Position numbers and translations under genes: made by a program
In this document: positions 16,567 through 25,572 of the stretch, in pieces
Layout: the number at the start of each line of letters is the position of its first letter
How positions within the stretch are numbered: position 1 is the first letter of the stretch
Assembly: GCF_019063845.1 (NCBI RefSeq)
Contig: NZ_CP077683.1
Location: forward strand, 4,208,501 to 4,272,500
DNA: 64,000 nucleotides
DNA from: Geomonas subterranea
Lineage (GTDB): Bacteria; Desulfobacterota; Desulfuromonadia; Geobacterales; Geobacteraceae
Direction: 5' to 3'
Notes under the pieces: generated by a model
What the model was told of the DNA's origin: nothing
Databases searched by the model: none
Seen by the model: the letters and a program-made list of their open reading frames with translations, nothing else

Positions 16567-16594
16567 GTATCGGCATCCGGCGCTCGAAACTTTA
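16567..16594 (-). promoter_or_regulatory. Sigma-28 (FliA)-like promoter
   Basis: On the minus strand TAAAGTTT, 12 bases, then GCCGATAC. The enteric flagellar consensus is TAAAGTTT-N11-GCCGATAA, so both boxes match almost perfectly but the spacer is one base long. It lies about 38 nt upstream of the TPR gene start. Confidence 0.55.
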
Positions 16595-16621
16595 ATCGAA
16601 ATTGCAGTGATGAATGAAAAC

Positions 16622-16650
16622 GCCCGGTTGCGCTTCCAGGCCGACCGGGC
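16622..16650 (-). terminator. Terminator of the GT2-TPR gene (bidirectional shape)
   Basis: Stem GCCCGGT / ACCGGGC with T-runs on both sides (GTTTTC on the minus strand, GTTTTTG on the plus strand). It separates the GT2-TPR gene from the sigma-28-like promoter of the next unit. Confidence 0.75.
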
Positions 16651-16682
16651 GTTTTTGTCGTTTCGTTGGCGCGCCTGCCTCT

Positions 16683-18518
16683 CTAGGAGTTGGCGGCCTG
16701 CTTCAGGGTGTCGAGGCACTCGCGGGCGTCGCGGTTCCAGGGCTCCAGGTGGATCACCTTGCCGTAGAAGGTCTCGGCCTCCTCGGGGCGGTCCAGGATG
16801 GCGCAGATCTTACCGAGACTCATCAGTGTCTCGATGTTGAGGGGCTCCTTCCTGAGCTGGTCCAGGTAGATGTTGATGGCGCCATCCACGTCGTACCCTT
16901 CGACGAAATAGAAATCGGCGAGGTTCTTCTGGAAGGTGTTGTTGCCCGGAGCCAGCGCGGCCGCCTTTTCGTAGTTGCGGCGGGCGGTGTCCTTGTCCCC
17001 TTTTTGATAGGCGAGCACGGCGAGATCGTTGTAGGCCGGCGCGAACTCGGGATAGAGCGCCACGATGCCTTGCAACTTCTGCTCGGCCCCGGCCAGATCC
17101 CCACGGTTCACAAGTTCCTGGGATTTCAGGTAGTGGTCTTCAGCTGTCAAATCGTCCTCCTCCTCGGCGGCTGCCGCCGGTGTTGTGGCTGTCGCCGCTG
17201 TAGCCGGTGCCGCCGGCGCGGAGGCATTTTGCCTCAGTTCGGAGAGCCGCTCGCGCACCGCCATGTTGGCGGGTTCGATTTCGAGCGCCCTTTGCAGGAA
17301 CGACTCGGCGGCCTCGGGCTGCCCGACCCCTTCGCAGATGATGCCGAGGTTCAGCAGTGTCTCCACGTCGCGCGGCGATCTCTCGAGCAGTTTCAAGTAG
17401 ATGTTGATCGCCTCGTCGGTTTGCCCCATGTCGACGTAGAGGAGGTCGGCCAGGTTCTTCAGGTAGACGTCCTCGTCCGGCTCCAGGGCCACCGCCTCGC
17501 GGTAATGCAGCAGGGCCTGGTCGGTATACCCCAGTTGATAGCTCACGGCGGCGAGATCGTTATGGGCCACGGCGTGCCCGGGGTAGCTGGCAAGGTGCTG
17601 CCGCAGCGCTGCCGCAGCCTGCTCCAGGTCGTCGCCGGAGAGTTGCGGGCGCAGAGCGGCGTAGGCGTCTTCCGCACCCGCTGCGGGGAGTGGCTCCGTC
17701 ACCGGCATCGGCGCCGGCTCGCTCTGCAAAGGTGCTGTGACCGGCTCGCTCTGCAGTGGTGACGTGGCCGGCTGCGCCGCGGCGGTAGGAGTGCTCCGTA
17801 CCTCCACCGGCTGCGGCGCCTGTTGGGGGGCCGATTGCGGGACGGCGGCGATCAGTTTCAAGCCGGTGAATTCGGCGATGTGCTGGATGCGGAAGCGCTG
17901 CACCACCTTGAGCAGGAACTCGCGCAGCCCGTGGCTCGGGTACCCCTCCGGGAGATAGCCGACGCTGTCGTGCACCTCCCTGCGCCAAAGCGGGTGAGGA
18001 GCGACTTCAGAGAGCTGGGAGAGCTGTTGCGGGGTGTAGTCAGGCCAGATCACCTTGCCGTAGCTGGTGTGGTTGGCAAAGCTCTCATGGGCGATAGCTG
18101 TGAAACAGGTGTCGCCGTACGCCACCATGGCCGCGGAGTCTTGCTCCAGGGCTGCGGTCAGCTGTTCGTACGCGTCCCGCTTCAGGCGGTCAGTCGCGTC
18201 GAGAATAGTCAGGTACTTTCCGGATGCCATCTTGAGCGCCATGTTGATCCCGCGTGCCGCCGCCCCGGAGGGGAGTTTCAGCGCCGCCAGGTTGGCGTAA
18301 CGCTGTTGCAGGTCCGCCACCACCGCCCATTCGCACTGCGTCGAGCCGGCGTCGACGACGATTACCTCCATCCTGCTAGCCACCGTCTGCTCCATCAGCT
18401 CGCCGAGGCATTCCCTCAGGTGCGCTTCCCTGTCCCGGGTCACGACTATGGCGGAAACAAGCGGTCCATTCTCCATAACGGCGATCGCGCCGCTGGGGCG
18501 GGTGACTAACTGGCTCAT
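16683..18518 (-). CDS. GT2 glycosyltransferase fused to tetratricopeptide repeats
   Basis: 611 residues from ATG at 18518 (GGAG 6 nt upstream). The N-terminal ~230 residues form a GT-A family 2 fold (VSAIVVTRDREAHLRECL, VIVVDAGSTQ and LTILDATDRL). The usual DDGS and DxDD motifs are altered to DAGS and DATD. A Pro/Ala/Ser-rich linker with repeated PLQSEP units follows (about 265-310). Two TPR blocks come next (~330-450 and ~490-611), divided by a low-complexity Ala/Thr/Glu stretch. TPR-fused glycosyltransferases are known from protein O-glycosylation and from flagellin glycosylation islands; a role here in modifying a protein is inferred. A sigma-54-like site lies ~75 nt before the predicted start codon. 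Confidence 0.85.
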   Translation of the reverse strand: MSQLVTRPSGAIAVMENGPLVSAIVVTRDREAHLRECLGELMEQTVASRMEVIVVDAGSTQCEWAVVADLQQRYANLAALKLPSGAAARGINMALKMASGKYLTILDATDRLKRDAYEQLTAALEQDSAAMVAYGDTCFTAIAHESFANHTSYGKVIWPDYTPQQLSQLSEVAPHPLWRREVHDSVGYLPEGYPSHGLREFLLKVVQRFRIQHIAEFTGLKLIAAVPQSAPQQAPQPVEVRSTPTAAAQPATSPLQSEPVTAPLQSEPAPMPVTEPLPAAGAEDAYAALRPQLSGDDLEQAAAALRQHLASYPGHAVAHNDLAAVSYQLGYTDQALLHYREAVALEPDEDVYLKNLADLLYVDMGQTDEAINIYLKLLERSPRDVETLLNLGIICEGVGQPEAAESFLQRALEIEPANMAVRERLSELRQNASAPAAPATAATATTPAAAAEEEDDLTAEDHYLKSQELVNRGDLAGAEQKLQGIVALYPEFAPAYNDLAVLAYQKGDKDTARRNYEKAAALAPGNNTFQKNLADFYFVEGYDVDGAINIYLDQLRKEPLNIETLMSLGKICAILDRPEEAETFYGKVIHLEPWNRDARECLDTLKQAANS

Positions 18519-18603
18519 GTAATTCTCCATTTCGGGTTTGATGGACTGCGGGTACCCGTGTCGGGCAGGTGATCGAGGACACGGGGTAAACAGGGGTGAG
18601 GGA

Positions 18604-18619
18604 AGCAACTGCCATGCCA
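18604..18619 (-). promoter_or_regulatory. Candidate sigma-54 promoter of the GT2-TPR gene
   Basis: Minus-strand TGGCATGGCAGTTGCT: only one base departs from TGGCAC-N5-TTGCW and the GG-GC spacing is right. It lies in the otherwise gene-free 298-bp gap 18519-18816. Confidence 0.65.
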
Positions 18620-18816
18620 GCGCCGGCATGTCCGCTCAAGCATGGTGGCGGCGGCAGGGGGGAGTCCCCGCTCCGGCTGCGCCCCGTGCTCCGGGGGGCG
18701 GGAGATGCAAACGATATCCACGGGTTTTGGCCGCGTCCATGGCGGCGGAGAGATGCCGTGACGTCAGCAATCTGCAGCCTGGTCAAATTTTTGAAACAAG
18801 CGCCGCCCCACGAGAG

Positions 18817-19734
18817 TCAATAACCCGACAACTCCTTTTCCAAGATCATCTCCAGCATCGGCAGGTTCACCTCGATGTCGTAGCCGTGCTGGTACCCCTT
18901 GTAATGGCAGGAACTGGTGAGCTGGAAGTAGCGGTGGCGCAACCGGTGGCACGGAAGGATGTTGCACGGGGTTATGTAGGTGGGAGGAAATAGCTCGATT
19001 ACCATGGAGCGCTCCGGCATGAAGGCGCAATGGGTTATGCCGGCGCCGTGGGGGCCGAGGAGCGTCGCGGCGTTGCAGGTATGGGCAAGCTGGTCTGAGA
19101 GGGAGAGCTCCTCCATGCGCAGCGTCAGGAAGTCGAAGCGCTGCAGTAGCGCCAGGAGTGCCTCTTCGTTGACCACCTTTCTCATGGTGTCGGGGTGCGA
19201 GTTGCGGGTGATGTAGAGGTGGCGGCGCGGTTCGGTGCGGGCGAAGTGCGCGCGGAGCGCCTCGCGGATCCTCCCCCGTATTTCCATGGTGGCAGGGTCG
19301 TGACCGGTGGTCTTGCGCAGCAGGTACATGCACTCGAGATGGTAGTCCAACGCTTCCGCTACCCTGATCCGGTCGGCCCGGATTCCCAGCAGTTGCAGCG
19401 ACTCCGCGGCAAAGGGGGGCTGGGGCACCAGGTAGGTCCCGCTGAAGCCGGCTTCGTGGGCGGCATAGGCGACGGGAAGCATCTCGGTGCACCAGTGCCA
19501 GAAGTTGTAGCTCCAGTCGCCGTAGAGCGGCAGCACGACCCCGTCGAGGGAGACCAGCTTGCGGTTTTGATGCTGCATGAGCCAGATGAGGATCTGGTCG
19601 TTGGGGTAGTTGACGAAGCGGTTGATGATGCGGTTTCCCTGCAGCGGGATTCCCTCCTCACCGAAGAGGAAGGCGTCCCTGAACAAGCTGGGGCCACTGG
19701 GGCTGCCGGCGCAGCCGTTGAACACCTGGTACAT
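18817..19734 (-). CDS. Glycosyltransferase family 61 (DUF563) protein
   Basis: 305 residues from ATG at 19734 (GGAGG 8 nt upstream). It shows the GT61 pattern: an early aromatic segment YGDWSYNFWHWCTEMLPV, a central LYITRNS strand and the C-terminal nucleotide-sugar loop LLGPHGAGITHCAFM followed by MVIELFPP. Family members transfer pentoses or hexosamines to proteins and polysaccharides. It lies between the EamA transporter and the GT2-TPR gene on the same strand, so it belongs to the glycan locus. The donor and acceptor are unknown. Confidence 0.85.
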   Translation of the reverse strand: MYQVFNGCAGSPSGPSLFRDAFLFGEEGIPLQGNRIINRFVNYPNDQILIWLMQHQNRKLVSLDGVVLPLYGDWSYNFWHWCTEMLPVAYAAHEAGFSGTYLVPQPPFAAESLQLLGIRADRIRVAEALDYHLECMYLLRKTTGHDPATMEIRGRIREALRAHFARTEPRRHLYITRNSHPDTMRKVVNEEALLALLQRFDFLTLRMEELSLSDQLAHTCNAATLLGPHGAGITHCAFMPERSMVIELFPPTYITPCNILPCHRLRHRYFQLTSSCHYKGYQHGYDIEVNLPMLEMILEKELSGY

Positions 19735-19822
19735 TAATCTGCCTCCGGGGGGGCGATGGGTTGACGGATGCCGGAGCAAAATCCGTTCCGTCCGAACGAC
19801 GTGAAGAGTCAACGGCCGCGGA

Positions 19823-19838
19823 GGCAAGTTTTTGGCCG
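19823..19838 (-). promoter_or_regulatory. Weak sigma-54-like site before the GT61 gene
   Basis: Minus-strand CGGCCAAAAACTTGCC keeps GG-N10-GC and TTGC but only half of the -24 box. It is listed because its distance to the start codon is similar to that of the stronger sites in this locus. Confidence 0.3.
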
Positions 19839-19919
19839 GGGGGGGATGCCCACGAAGCAGAGGTGAGCGCGCCATGGCCAGCAGCGTTTAACCTGGAACG
19901 TAGAACGTAGAACCGGCCG

Positions 19920-20789
19920 TTATCCCCCTGCCACGATGAGAAAGACGCCAACCAGCATGATGATGGTGGAGACGATGCCCCCTTTCTCCTTGAACAGGTA
20001 GTGGCCGTAGAGCACGCCGAAGAGGAGGCTTAGCCTTTTTACCGCGATCATGTAGGCGACGTTGGTGAGGTTGACGGCAAAAACGTGGGTGAGGGCCTGG
20101 AGTGCGTAGCAGACGGCGGGGAGCACCACGGCTTTGGCCGTGCCGTTCCGCAGCACCGGGCGCAGCTCTCCGCGGGACTTGTAGAGGGCGAACGGGGTGA
20201 GGAAGAGTACCAATAGCGGCAGGTAGACGGCCGCGAAAAACAGTGGAGAGGAGGCGGCTATGGCGCGCTTGCCCAAGGTCGAGGTGAGGCTGTAGATGGT
20301 GGCAACCCCCAGCATGCACAGCGCCCCCTTCTCCCTGGCCAGCGCCTTCAGCGGCGCCAGCACCCCGGTTTCACCCCTGCCGGAGTTGAGCAGGTAGCCA
20401 CCCAGTGCAATGAGCAGGATCCCGGCGCCTCCCATAGGGGAGATCCTTTCTCCCAGCAGCAGGTACGGGACCACCAGCAGTAAAAGCGGTGTCAGGGAGA
20501 GCAGCGGCAGGGTGAGCGACAGCGGCGAGAGCTTTAGGGCTTTGGTGTAGAGGACGATGGCGACCGCCTCCAGTGGAAGGCCGGTGAAGATGCAGAAATA
20601 GAAGTCGTCCCCCAGCTTCGGAATCGGGATAAAGGGAAGCGGGATCAGAAAGAGCGGCAGGGTAGGTACGATGCGCAGCCAGGTGACCAGGTATTCATTC
20701 CTGCCGGTCAGGGCGCGCTTGGTGGTTGCATCGCTGGTGGCGAGGAAGAAGGCGGACATAACGGTGAGCGGGAACCATAGCGGCGTCAT
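19920..20789 (-). CDS. EamA/DMT-superfamily membrane transporter
   Basis: 289 residues, nearly all hydrophobic, with about ten predicted membrane helices arranged as two five-helix EamA repeats. It starts MTPLWFPLTVMSAFFLATSD; LGERISPMGGAGILLIALGG marks the end of the first repeat and YGHYLFKEKGGIVSTIIMLV the end of the second. Family members export metabolites or, in glycan clusters, sometimes flip lipid-linked sugars (ArnE/F-like). It is the first gene on the minus strand of this locus. The chosen start gives a signal-anchor-like first helix; the ribosome site is weak. Confidence 0.75.
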   Translation of the reverse strand: MTPLWFPLTVMSAFFLATSDATTKRALTGRNEYLVTWLRIVPTLPLFLIPLPFIPIPKLGDDFYFCIFTGLPLEAVAIVLYTKALKLSPLSLTLPLLSLTPLLLLVVPYLLLGERISPMGGAGILLIALGGYLLNSGRGETGVLAPLKALAREKGALCMLGVATIYSLTSTLGKRAIAASSPLFFAAVYLPLLVLFLTPFALYKSRGELRPVLRNGTAKAVVLPAVCYALQALTHVFAVNLTNVAYMIAVKRLSLLFGVLYGHYLFKEKGGIVSTIIMLVGVFLIVAGG

Positions 20790-20895
20790 GGCGCTAATGA
20801 TAACGGAAAAAACGCAGAGCGCAGCACCACGAGGTGGAGCGTGGATTAAGTTCAAAGACTCCGCTGAGTTGCCGGGGGAAGCCGCCCCCCTTATC

Positions 20896-21005
20896 ACCTC
20901 CCCTCCCTTGACGGGAGGGGGCCGGGGGTGGGTGAAGCCGCAAGGAATGGTAATGATGGCACCTTACCCCACCCCTACCCCCTCCCGCAGGGGGAGGGGG
21001 GGACT
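20896..21005. repeat. Family C MITE-like element, copy 2 (inverted relative to copy 1)
   Basis: The reverse complement aligns with 5401-5510: the same hairpin ends, the TAAGGTGCCA-type core edge and the CTTCACCCACCCCC right shoulder. Two near full-length copies of ~110 bp in one window indicate a mobile or amplified element. Confidence 0.75.
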
Positions 21006-21111
21006 CAGGTTGCCAGCATGGGAATCCCGGGAAAAGCTGCTGCTCGCGGCGCTCACCGGAACGTGTCGTGTTCCCGGTATGTTTCCACGAAGCGTTGCAC
21101 TTGAACTGGCG

Positions 21112-21147
21112 TTCCCCCCTTTGCGAAGGGGGGCAGGGGGGATTTGC
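21112..21147. repeat. Family D element, single arm
   Basis: CCCCCCTTTGCGAAGGGGGG followed by CAGGGGGGATTTG matches, inverted, the right arm of the complete copy at 31685-31795. Confidence 0.6.
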
Positions 21148-21214
21148 CTTGGTAAAAATGCGGGAAGGGTACGAAAATTTGCAGTTCTGCTGCGCACAAA
21201 AAACAGCAGTGCTG

Positions 21215-21244
21215 TTGACGCCAGGGAAAACTGCGGCCTAATTA
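21215..21244 (+). promoter_or_regulatory. Possible sigma-70 promoter of the cytidylate-kinase-like gene
   Basis: TTGACG, an 18-base spacer and TAATTA, about 45 bp upstream of the ATG at 21288. The match is moderate. Confidence 0.4.
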
Positions 21245-21287
21245 AAGACGTCGGCCTAGACAGTTAACAGTTCAGGAGGGCGTCGTC

Positions 21288-21998
21288 ATGGGCAAGAACG
21301 TTTTGATCCCGTCGATTGAACAGAGGTTGCGGGGATTGATGGAGGTAGGGCGGCGGAACCTGCATGAGCACGGTTTTTCCGATGTGGAGCGGGCCAACCC
21401 GACGGTGACCTTGACCCGGGAGTTCGGCTGCGAGGGGTACCCCGTCGCCGAAAGGCTGCAGGGTATCCTTGAGAAGCGCAGCGGCAAGCCCTGGGTGGTG
21501 ATGGACCGGGCCCTGCTCGACGCGGTCGTCAAGGACCACAACCTCGCGGAAGGGATCCTTAACAACTTGGGCACCAAGAACCGGTTCCTTGACGACATGC
21601 TCTCCACCTTTTCTTCGCACTGGAAGAGCGACAAGGACTACTACCGGTTGCTCTGTCGCCAGATCGTGGCACTGGCCACCGCAGGGAACGTGATCCTGGT
21701 GGGGAGGGGGGCTTCCATCCTGACCCAGAATACCGGCAACTGCTACCACTTCAGGATCATCGCCCCGATGAGCTTCAAGGTGAAGTCGGTCGCCGCCCGG
21801 TGCGGGCTCTCCGCCGACCAGGCGCAGGACATGGTGACCGAAAAGCAGCGCCAGCGCGATGCCTTTCTCAAGGATTTCCTGGGGCGCGACATCGCTGACC
21901 CGACCCTGTACCACCTCGTCTTCAACAACGCCCGCCTGTCCGCCGGGCGGATCGCGGAGATCATGGCCGACGTGGTCATGCCGCAGACGCGCGACTAG
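21288..21998 (+). CDS. Cytidylate kinase-like family protein
   Basis: 236 residues, ATG with AGGAGGGCGTCGTC upstream. It belongs to the cytidylate kinase-like family (PF13189 type): PTVTLTREFGCEGYPVAERL in place of a classical P-loop region, WVVMDRALLDAVVKDH, and NVILVGRGASILTQ as a second nucleotide-like strand. The C-terminal ~70 residues are helical. These proteins resemble nucleotide monophosphate kinases but their substrate is not established. It stands alone, its stop overlapping by 4 bp the stop of the convergent metallophosphoesterase gene. Confidence 0.8.
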   Translation: MGKNVLIPSIEQRLRGLMEVGRRNLHEHGFSDVERANPTVTLTREFGCEGYPVAERLQGILEKRSGKPWVVMDRALLDAVVKDHNLAEGILNNLGTKNRFLDDMLSTFSSHWKSDKDYYRLLCRQIVALATAGNVILVGRGASILTQNTGNCYHFRIIAPMSFKVKSVAARCGLSADQAQDMVTEKQRQRDAFLKDFLGRDIADPTLYHLVFNNARLSAGRIAEIMADVVMPQTRD

Positions 21999-22849
21999 CC
22001 CAAGCCTCCCTTTTCGGCTCCCCCGGCCGTTTCCAAAGGAAGCAGGGTCACCAGCGCCACTTCGGGAGGGTTGTTGAAGCGGATCGGGAACCAACTCTCC
22101 CCCAGGCCGCCGTTGACGATCATGGTGCTCTTTCCTTGGCGGTACAGGCCGTAATCCCACTTTGGCAGGTAGCCCATGGAGGGAATGTAGGGAGCGCCGA
22201 TCAAGGGGAAGCGGATCTGGCCACCGTGGGTGTGACCAACCAGCATCAGGTCCACGCCAGCCTGCGCCGCCTGCGGGAAGAGGTGCGGCGCGTGGGCCAG
22301 CAACAGGCGCGGTGCACGGGCATCGGCATGGGGCAGCGCCTCTGTCAGGCTGGCCCTCCCGGTCACCGGGTCGTCCACCCCGACCACCCAGAGCCGGTCC
22401 TCCCCTCTCTGCAGCATCTCCGCTTCGTTCTTCAGGACCCGGACCCCAGCCTGCTCCAGTTTTGCGTTGACTTGAGGCGCCAGTTGCGCCCTCCACTCGT
22501 GGTTGCCACTCACCGAGAACACCGGGCTCTTGGAAAACCGGCCAATCCCCCTGACCAGTTCGAGGGCCGGGTTCAGGCTCGGCGCGGTCCTCAGCACCAG
22601 GTCTCCAGTGACGGCCACGAGGTCGAAGGATAACCCACGCAGGATCGCCAGCAGACTCTCGCCGCGCTCGCCGAACTCCTTGCCGTGCAGGTCGGTTATA
22701 TGCAGGATGGTGAAGCCGTGGAAACCTGTCGGGAGGTTTTGCACCGGCACCCGGTAGCGCCGCACCGCCACCGAAACCCTCTGGTAGTAGAGGTACGGGA
22801 AGAAGGCGATCCCGCCGGCCAGGAATGCACGCCTGCTGATAGCTGCCAT
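21995..22849 (-). CDS. Membrane-associated metallophosphoesterase (YkuE/YaeI-like)
   Basis: 284 residues. The N-terminus MAAISRRAFLAGGIAFFPYL is a twin-arginine-like signal, so the enzyme is probably exported or anchored facing the periplasm. The calcineurin-like metal ligands are all present: LHITDLHGKEFG (DxH), VTGDLV (GDxx), VSGNHEWR (GNHE), LLAHAPHLF and VGHTHGGQ (GHxH). This pattern fits the YkuE/UDP-2,3-diacylglucosamine pyrophosphatase LpxG-like subgroup, so lipid or phosphodiester hydrolysis at the membrane is likely. It is convergent with the upstream kinase-like gene and has no operon partner. Confidence 0.85.
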   Translation of the reverse strand: MAAISRRAFLAGGIAFFPYLYYQRVSVAVRRYRVPVQNLPTGFHGFTILHITDLHGKEFGERGESLLAILRGLSFDLVAVTGDLVLRTAPSLNPALELVRGIGRFSKSPVFSVSGNHEWRAQLAPQVNAKLEQAGVRVLKNEAEMLQRGEDRLWVVGVDDPVTGRASLTEALPHADARAPRLLLAHAPHLFPQAAQAGVDLMLVGHTHGGQIRFPLIGAPYIPSMGYLPKWDYGLYRQGKSTMIVNGGLGESWFPIRFNNPPEVALVTLLPLETAGGAEKGGLG

Positions 22850-22911
22850 GAACGCTCCCCCAGAATCAGCCGGAGATTATACCCAAGGTGCCTCCAGGCT
22901 GCCATACACCC

Positions 22912-23016
22912 TGTAGGGGCGAATAATTATTCGCCCGTCTGTTACGCCCCTGACCCTGCTCGCCATCGGCGTCGGCGGGGGACGCTTTGGCTGGGCAAAT
23001 ATTATTTGCCCCTACA
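22912..23016. repeat. Family B MITE-like element, copy 1 (105 bp)
   Basis: The ends are terminal inverted repeats TGTAGGGGC / GCCCCTACA. Each is followed by an AT-centred palindrome (GGGCGAATAATTATTCGCCC at the left, GGGCAAATATTATTTGCCC at the right) around a GC-rich core. A 108-bp relative lies at 36520-36627. Confidence 0.8.
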
Positions 23017-23128
23017 GCGGCAGGCTGATCCCGGCGAAGGCCGCGCCGCCCCCCTCCTCTCGCCGACACCTTTTGACTTCCCCATTGCCGGACGTTATCA
23101 TGGCCTTTCTTGAAGAAGGAGGGGGGTA

Positions 23129-23557
23129 ATGGCTGATTTCGCGGTGAGCGAAGAAAAGAACCGCTGGCTGAAGGGGAAGATGGAGCAGCTCGGGGTCGCG
23201 GAAAAGGACCTGGAGGAGCGCTTCGTGCACGCCTCGGGGCGCGGCGGACAGCACGTCAACAAGAGCTCCTCCTGCGTCTACTTGAAACACATCCCCACCG
23301 GGCTCGAGGTCAAATGCATGGAATCGCGCAGCCAGTCGCTGAACCGGTTCCTGGCGCGGCGCCTGTTGCTGGAGAAGATCGAGGGAGCCGGTGGCGGCAT
23401 GACCAGGAAGGAGTTGGCCGCGGAGAAGCTGAAGAGGCAGAAGGCCCGCAGAAAACGGCGCAGCGGTACCAAATATGGCACCGATGCTGCAACGGATGCC
23501 GGACAGGGCCCGGAAACGGGGTCTGTAGCGTCAACTACCCGGGACGAGAGCCAATAA
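23129..23557 (+). CDS. Peptide chain release factor-like GGQ-domain protein
   Basis: 142 residues with a class I release-factor catalytic domain only. ASGRGGQHVNKSSSCVYLKH carries the GGQ tripeptide that triggers peptidyl-tRNA hydrolysis, and a Lys/Arg-rich C-terminal tail (KLKRQKARRKRRSGTKYG) follows. There is no codon-recognition domain, which points to ribosome rescue or a related hydrolase (ArfB-like or RF-H-like; the precise family is uncertain). ATG has GAAGGAGGGGGGTA upstream. It lies directly upstream of the rho transcription unit but is separated from it by a promoter-bearing 355-bp gap. Confidence 0.85.
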   Translation: MADFAVSEEKNRWLKGKMEQLGVAEKDLEERFVHASGRGGQHVNKSSSCVYLKHIPTGLEVKCMESRSQSLNRFLARRLLLEKIEGAGGGMTRKELAAEKLKRQKARRKRRSGTKYGTDAATDAGQGPETGSVASTTRDESQ

Positions 23558-23639
23558 TTTGACTGTTCCCTGCCGCGGAACCCCTCGTGGTTTCAGGAGC
23601 CCGGGCGCCGCCCGGGGCACGAAGGGCGGAAAAATAAAG

Positions 23640-23669
23640 TTGACAAGGTAACGAGGGGAAGGGTATAAA
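23640..23669 (+). promoter_or_regulatory. Sigma-70 promoter of rho with a long leader
   Basis: TTGACA, an 18-base spacer and TATAAA. It lies in the 355-bp gap before rho and predicts a ~235-nt 5' leader. Rho leaders in other bacteria are attenuated by Rho itself. No other gene is seen in this gap; a GC hairpin (GCCCGGGCGCCGCCCGGGGC) upstream may end the preceding transcript. Confidence 0.65.
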
Positions 23670-23912
23670 TTCTCAATATCCTCAATAAGACCTTTTGCAG
23701 ACACCTTTAAATACCCCAATTTTTTCTCATACCGAACCGGTACCGACACCTCAAGAATAAACTCAAGGCTTACTTACTCACAGATCCTTTACACACTAGC
23801 GCTCGTTAGGCACGCCTCGCATGTTACCCATGCTGCATCGGTGAAACATTCCCGTATTCCCAGTCAGGCAATTTGCCGCTAGATCTATATTTGCGTCATA
23901 TCAGGAGAACAG

Positions 23913-25160
<1,248 letters not shown>

Positions 25161-25259
25161 AAAAGTGTTGAAATCTTGCAGTGAAGGTGCTATTTATGGC
25201 TACTTTCCGGCAAGAACATCAAAGTTAGATAACGGGGTGCGCCCCGCCAGGAGGAAGAT

Positions 25260-25463
25260 ATGAAAGAAGGGATCCACCCCAAGTACGAAGAAATTACCGT
25301 AAAGTGCCTGTGCGGTAACCAGTTCCAGACCCGTTCCACCAAAGCGGAGATCTCCACTGAGATCTGCTCGCAGTGCCACCCGTTCTACACCGGCAAGCAG
25401 AAGCTGATCGACACCGCAGGCCGCGTCGAGCGCTTCCGCAAGAGATACAACCTGGAGAAGTAG
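25260..25463 (+). CDS. rpmE: 50S ribosomal protein L31 (zinc-binding form)
   Basis: 67 residues beginning [20 protein letters not shown]. Cysteines at 16, 18, 36 and 39 form the zinc-binding C+ type L31; the C-terminal [10 protein letters not shown] is typical. It lies 99 bp downstream of rho with AGGAGGAAGAT before the ATG. The zinc-containing form is replaced by a Cys-less paralog under zinc starvation in some bacteria; no such paralog is visible here. Confidence 0.97.
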   Translation: MKEGIHPKYEEITVKCLCGNQFQTRSTKAEISTEICSQCHPFYTGKQKLIDTAGRVERFRKRYNLEK

Positions 25464-25572
25464 GCTTTCGCGCTTGCGAATCCGTTCGGAGGGGATTTTG
25501 TCTATGGCGAAATCCCCTTGTTTCGTTTTCTATGGCCCGATTGCAAAACTACGCAGCATGTGAAGGATCTTC

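Larger units (their letters stand above)
20790..21287. other. 498-bp divergent gap filled by repeats
   Basis: It holds a complete family C element (20896-21005), a half family D element (21112-21147) and a possible plus-strand promoter. No gene is supported. Confidence 0.6.
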
